From contig JAISTY010000133.1 in the NCBI GenBank assembly GCA_031272375.1, forward strand, positions 1 through 7,747: a stretch of DNA of 7,747 nt. Direction: 5' to 3'. The stretch comes from Opitutaceae bacterium. Lineage in GTDB: Bacteria > Verrucomicrobiota > Verrucomicrobiia > Opitutales > Opitutaceae. Below the pieces are notes generated by a model, which searched no databases, was not told the DNA's origin, and saw only the letters and a list, made by a program, of their open reading frames with translations. The position numbers and the translations under genes are program-made. Of this stretch, positions 6,729 through 7,747 are shown one piece after another; within the stretch, counting starts at the first letter, position 1, and each line of letters starts with the position of its first letter.

Positions 6729-7118
6729 ATGAAAAAACTCCGCATCACCGTCGCCGGCAAAACCTACGACGTCACCGTCGAAACCGTCGGCGAAACCGCC
6801 GCCCCCGTCATCGCCCGCCCGGCCGCCCCGCAACAAGCCGCCGCGCCCGCGCCCGCGCCCGTCGCCGCCCCGGCCCCCGTCGCGCCCGCGCCGGCCGCCG
6901 CCGGAGACAAGGACATCGCCAGCCCCCTCGCCGGCAAAGTCGTCTCCATCGAAGTCCAGCCCGGCGCCACCGTCGCAGCCGGCCAGAAAGTCCTCACCAT
7001 CGAGGCCATGAAAATGAACACGGAAATCTTCGCCCACGCCCCCGGCAAAGTCGCCAAAATCCTCGTCAACGTCGGCGACGGCGTCAACGAGGGCCAACCC
7101 CTCATCACCCTCGCCTGA
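6729..7118 (+). CDS. mmdC: Biotin carboxyl carrier subunit of methylmalonyl-CoA decarboxylase
   Basis: A 129-residue biotin-lipoyl carrier. A short N-terminal strand region (1-23, MKKLRITVAGKTYDVTVE) typical of decarboxylase carriers is followed by a flexible Ala/Pro linker (about 24-58) and a C-terminal biotinyl domain (about 61-129). The biotinylation motif EAMKMNTE (92-99) has target Lys95. The domain swings biotin between MmdA, where it picks up CO2 from methylmalonyl-CoA, and the membrane decarboxylase subunit. Size, linker and the MKKL start match the gamma/1.3S-type subunits of Propionigenium, Veillonella and Propionibacterium enzymes. It lies 46 bases after mmdA and is preceded by GCACC-ATG without a Shine-Dalgarno sequence. 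A biotin ligase to modify it must be encoded elsewhere. Confidence 0.94.
   Translation: MKKLRITVAGKTYDVTVETVGETAAPVIARPAAPQQAAAPAPAPVAAPAPVAPAPAAAGDKDIASPLAGKVVSIEVQPGATVAAGQKVLTIEAMKMNTEIFAHAPGKVAKILVNVGDGVNEGQPLITLA
6843..6860 (+). repeat. Three perfect GCGCCC hexamers in the carrier linker
   Basis: Three identical tandem hexamers encode alternating Ala-Pro in the flexible linker of the biotin carrier. The tract could change length by replication slippage without shifting the frame, altering linker length only. Confidence 0.7.
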
Positions 7119-7143
7119 TCCGCCGCAAGCCGCCGGCCCGCGC

Positions 7144-7159
7144 GGACGCCCCCGCGTCC
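7144..7159 (+). other. GC-rich hairpin between the carrier and OadG-like genes
   Basis: GGACGC (7144-7149) and GCGTCC (7154-7159) form a perfect 6-bp stem with a CCCC loop inside the 72-base gap between the two genes. There is no following T-run, so it is not an intrinsic terminator. It could affect mRNA stability or the amount of the downstream membrane subunit, or be incidental in such GC-rich DNA. Confidence 0.3.
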
Positions 7160-7190
7160 CGCAAACCGGCGCCGACAACCTGCCGCCACC

Positions 7191-7565
7191 ATGAACCTCC
7201 TCGCCGAAACCGGAAACAACCTCTCGCAAGCCTTCACGATCCAGACCGTTGGCGTCTGCGTCGTCTTTGGCGCCCTCGCCACTCTCTGGCTCATCGTCGC
7301 CGCCGTCGGCAAGGCCTTCACCCTGAAACCCAAAACCCCGGCGCCACCGCCCGCCGGACAACCTGCCGCGCCGCAACCCGCCGCCGGACAACCCGCCGCC
7401 GACGCCGAAGACCCCGACCTCATCGCCGCCGTCATCGCCGCCGCCGTCGCCGTCACCCTCGGTCAAAACGCCCGCGTCGTCCACTTTGCCCCCACCGACC
7501 CCACTTCCCTGCTCTGGACCATGGAAGGCCGCTCCCAACTCTACGCCTCCCACACCACCCGCTGA
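7191..7565 (+). CDS. mmdD: OadG/MmdD-like membrane-anchor subunit of a Na+-pumping decarboxylase
   Basis: A 124-residue small membrane protein. One transmembrane helix is evident at about 18-40 (TVGVCVVFGALATLWLIVAA is 19-38), followed by a basic KAFTLKPK segment (41-48), a Pro/Ala/Gln linker (49-71) and a C-terminal module with a hydrophobic stretch, LIAAVIAAAVAVTLGQ (77-92), and the ending LLWTMEGRSQLYASHTTR (107-124). One helix, a Pro/Ala-rich linker and a C-terminal W..xGR pattern are how the gamma subunit of oxaloacetate decarboxylase and the delta subunit of methylmalonyl-CoA decarboxylase are built; these join the soluble carboxyltransferase to the membrane beta subunit. Sequence identity in this family is low, so the call rests on architecture plus position 72 bases after the biotin carrier. 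The start is ATG in CCGCCACC-ATG. It is the last gene before a strong terminator. Confidence 0.83.
   Translation: MNLLAETGNNLSQAFTIQTVGVCVVFGALATLWLIVAAVGKAFTLKPKTPAPPPAGQPAAPQPAAGQPAADAEDPDLIAAVIAAAVAVTLGQNARVVHFAPTDPTSLLWTMEGRSQLYASHTTR
7351..7410 (+). repeat. Degenerate 30-base direct repeat in the OadG-like linker
   Basis: The first 19 bases of two adjacent 30-base units (7351-7369 and 7381-7399) match at 18 positions and encode AGQPAA twice (residues 55-60 and 65-70). The rest of the units has diverged. This points to an in-frame tandem duplication that lengthened the flexible linker after the membrane helix. Confidence 0.6.
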
Positions 7566-7620
7566 CCACCCGCCGCCGCGGGCGCGCGGGTTCCCCTCCC
7601 GCCCAAAAACCCGCCCCGAC

Positions 7621-7644
7621 AAGCCGCCGACAGGCGGCTTTTTT
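7621..7644 (+). terminator. Rho-independent terminator of the propionate operon
   Basis: AAGCCGCC (7621-7628) and GGCGGCTT (7633-7640) form a perfect 8-bp stem with a GACA loop, and a run of six T covers 7639-7644. It lies 55 bases after the last stop codon and is a textbook intrinsic terminator for the plus-strand operon. Confidence 0.9.
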
Positions 7645-7673
7645 GTTGTCCGAAACGACCGCCTCCCCGACGC

Positions 7674-7702
7674 CCCGCCGTGGGGAAAACCGTAGCGGCG
7701 GG
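7674..7702. other. Second hairpin in the non-coding right edge
   Basis: CCCGCCG (7674-7680) and CGGCGGG (7696-7702) form a perfect 7-bp stem with a 15-base loop and no T-run on either side. The stretch from 7645 to the window end has no supportable gene; it may be the leader of a gene beyond the edge. The function of the hairpin is unknown. Confidence 0.3.
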
Positions 7703-7747
7703 ACACGACGAACGCGCCCCCTCGCCGCCGTTTCCCCCGCGACAACC

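Overview
The window is GC-rich bacterial chromosomal DNA. It holds eight convincing protein genes and one clear intrinsic terminator, and I see no tRNA, rRNA, CRISPR array, phage gene or transposase. The lineage looks like Verrucomicrobiota, possibly Opitutaceae. The reasons are very high GC, an AraC-type regulator with a LacI-like sugar-sensing half, a eukaryote-like UDP-sugar pyrophosphorylase, a Na+-pump type methylmalonyl-CoA decarboxylase module, and start codons preceded by ACC-like contexts instead of Shine-Dalgarno sequences. This placement is an inference from gene style and was not confirmed by a search.

Layout. A XylR-like regulator (85-1227, +) comes first. A 306-base AT-richer spacer follows (1228-1533), holding what looks like a dispersed repeat with imperfect inverted ends. 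Next is a UAP1/AGX1-like pyrophosphorylase (1534-2952, +). It converges, with only 6 bases between stops, on a minus-strand pair: an O6-methylguanine-DNA methyltransferase (4316-3828) followed by an ADP-ribosylglycohydrolase-family protein (3774-2959). A 226-base divergent spacer (4317-4542) then separates that pair from a plus-strand operon.

The operon is methylmalonyl-CoA epimerase (4543-4953), carboxyltransferase subunit MmdA (5048-6682), biotin carrier protein (6729-7118) and an OadG/MmdD-like membrane subunit (7191-7565). It closes with a strong terminator at 7621-7644. Together these genes fit the last steps of succinate-to-propionate fermentation. The epimerase turns (R)- into (S)-methylmalonyl-CoA, MmdA moves the carboxyl group to biotin on the carrier, and the OadG-like subunit anchors the complex to a membrane Na+ pump. 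The membrane decarboxylase (beta) subunit is not in the window, and the terminator separates the operon from whatever lies downstream.

The most notable features are a sharp reversal of strand composition (+ strand G-rich left of about 4450, C-rich to its right), the repeat-like spacer at 1271-1451, an Ala/Lys-rich insertion in MmdA, and non-canonical sugar-site motifs in the pyrophosphorylase. I did not find an obvious new defence or mobile system; most of the window is ordinary metabolism.
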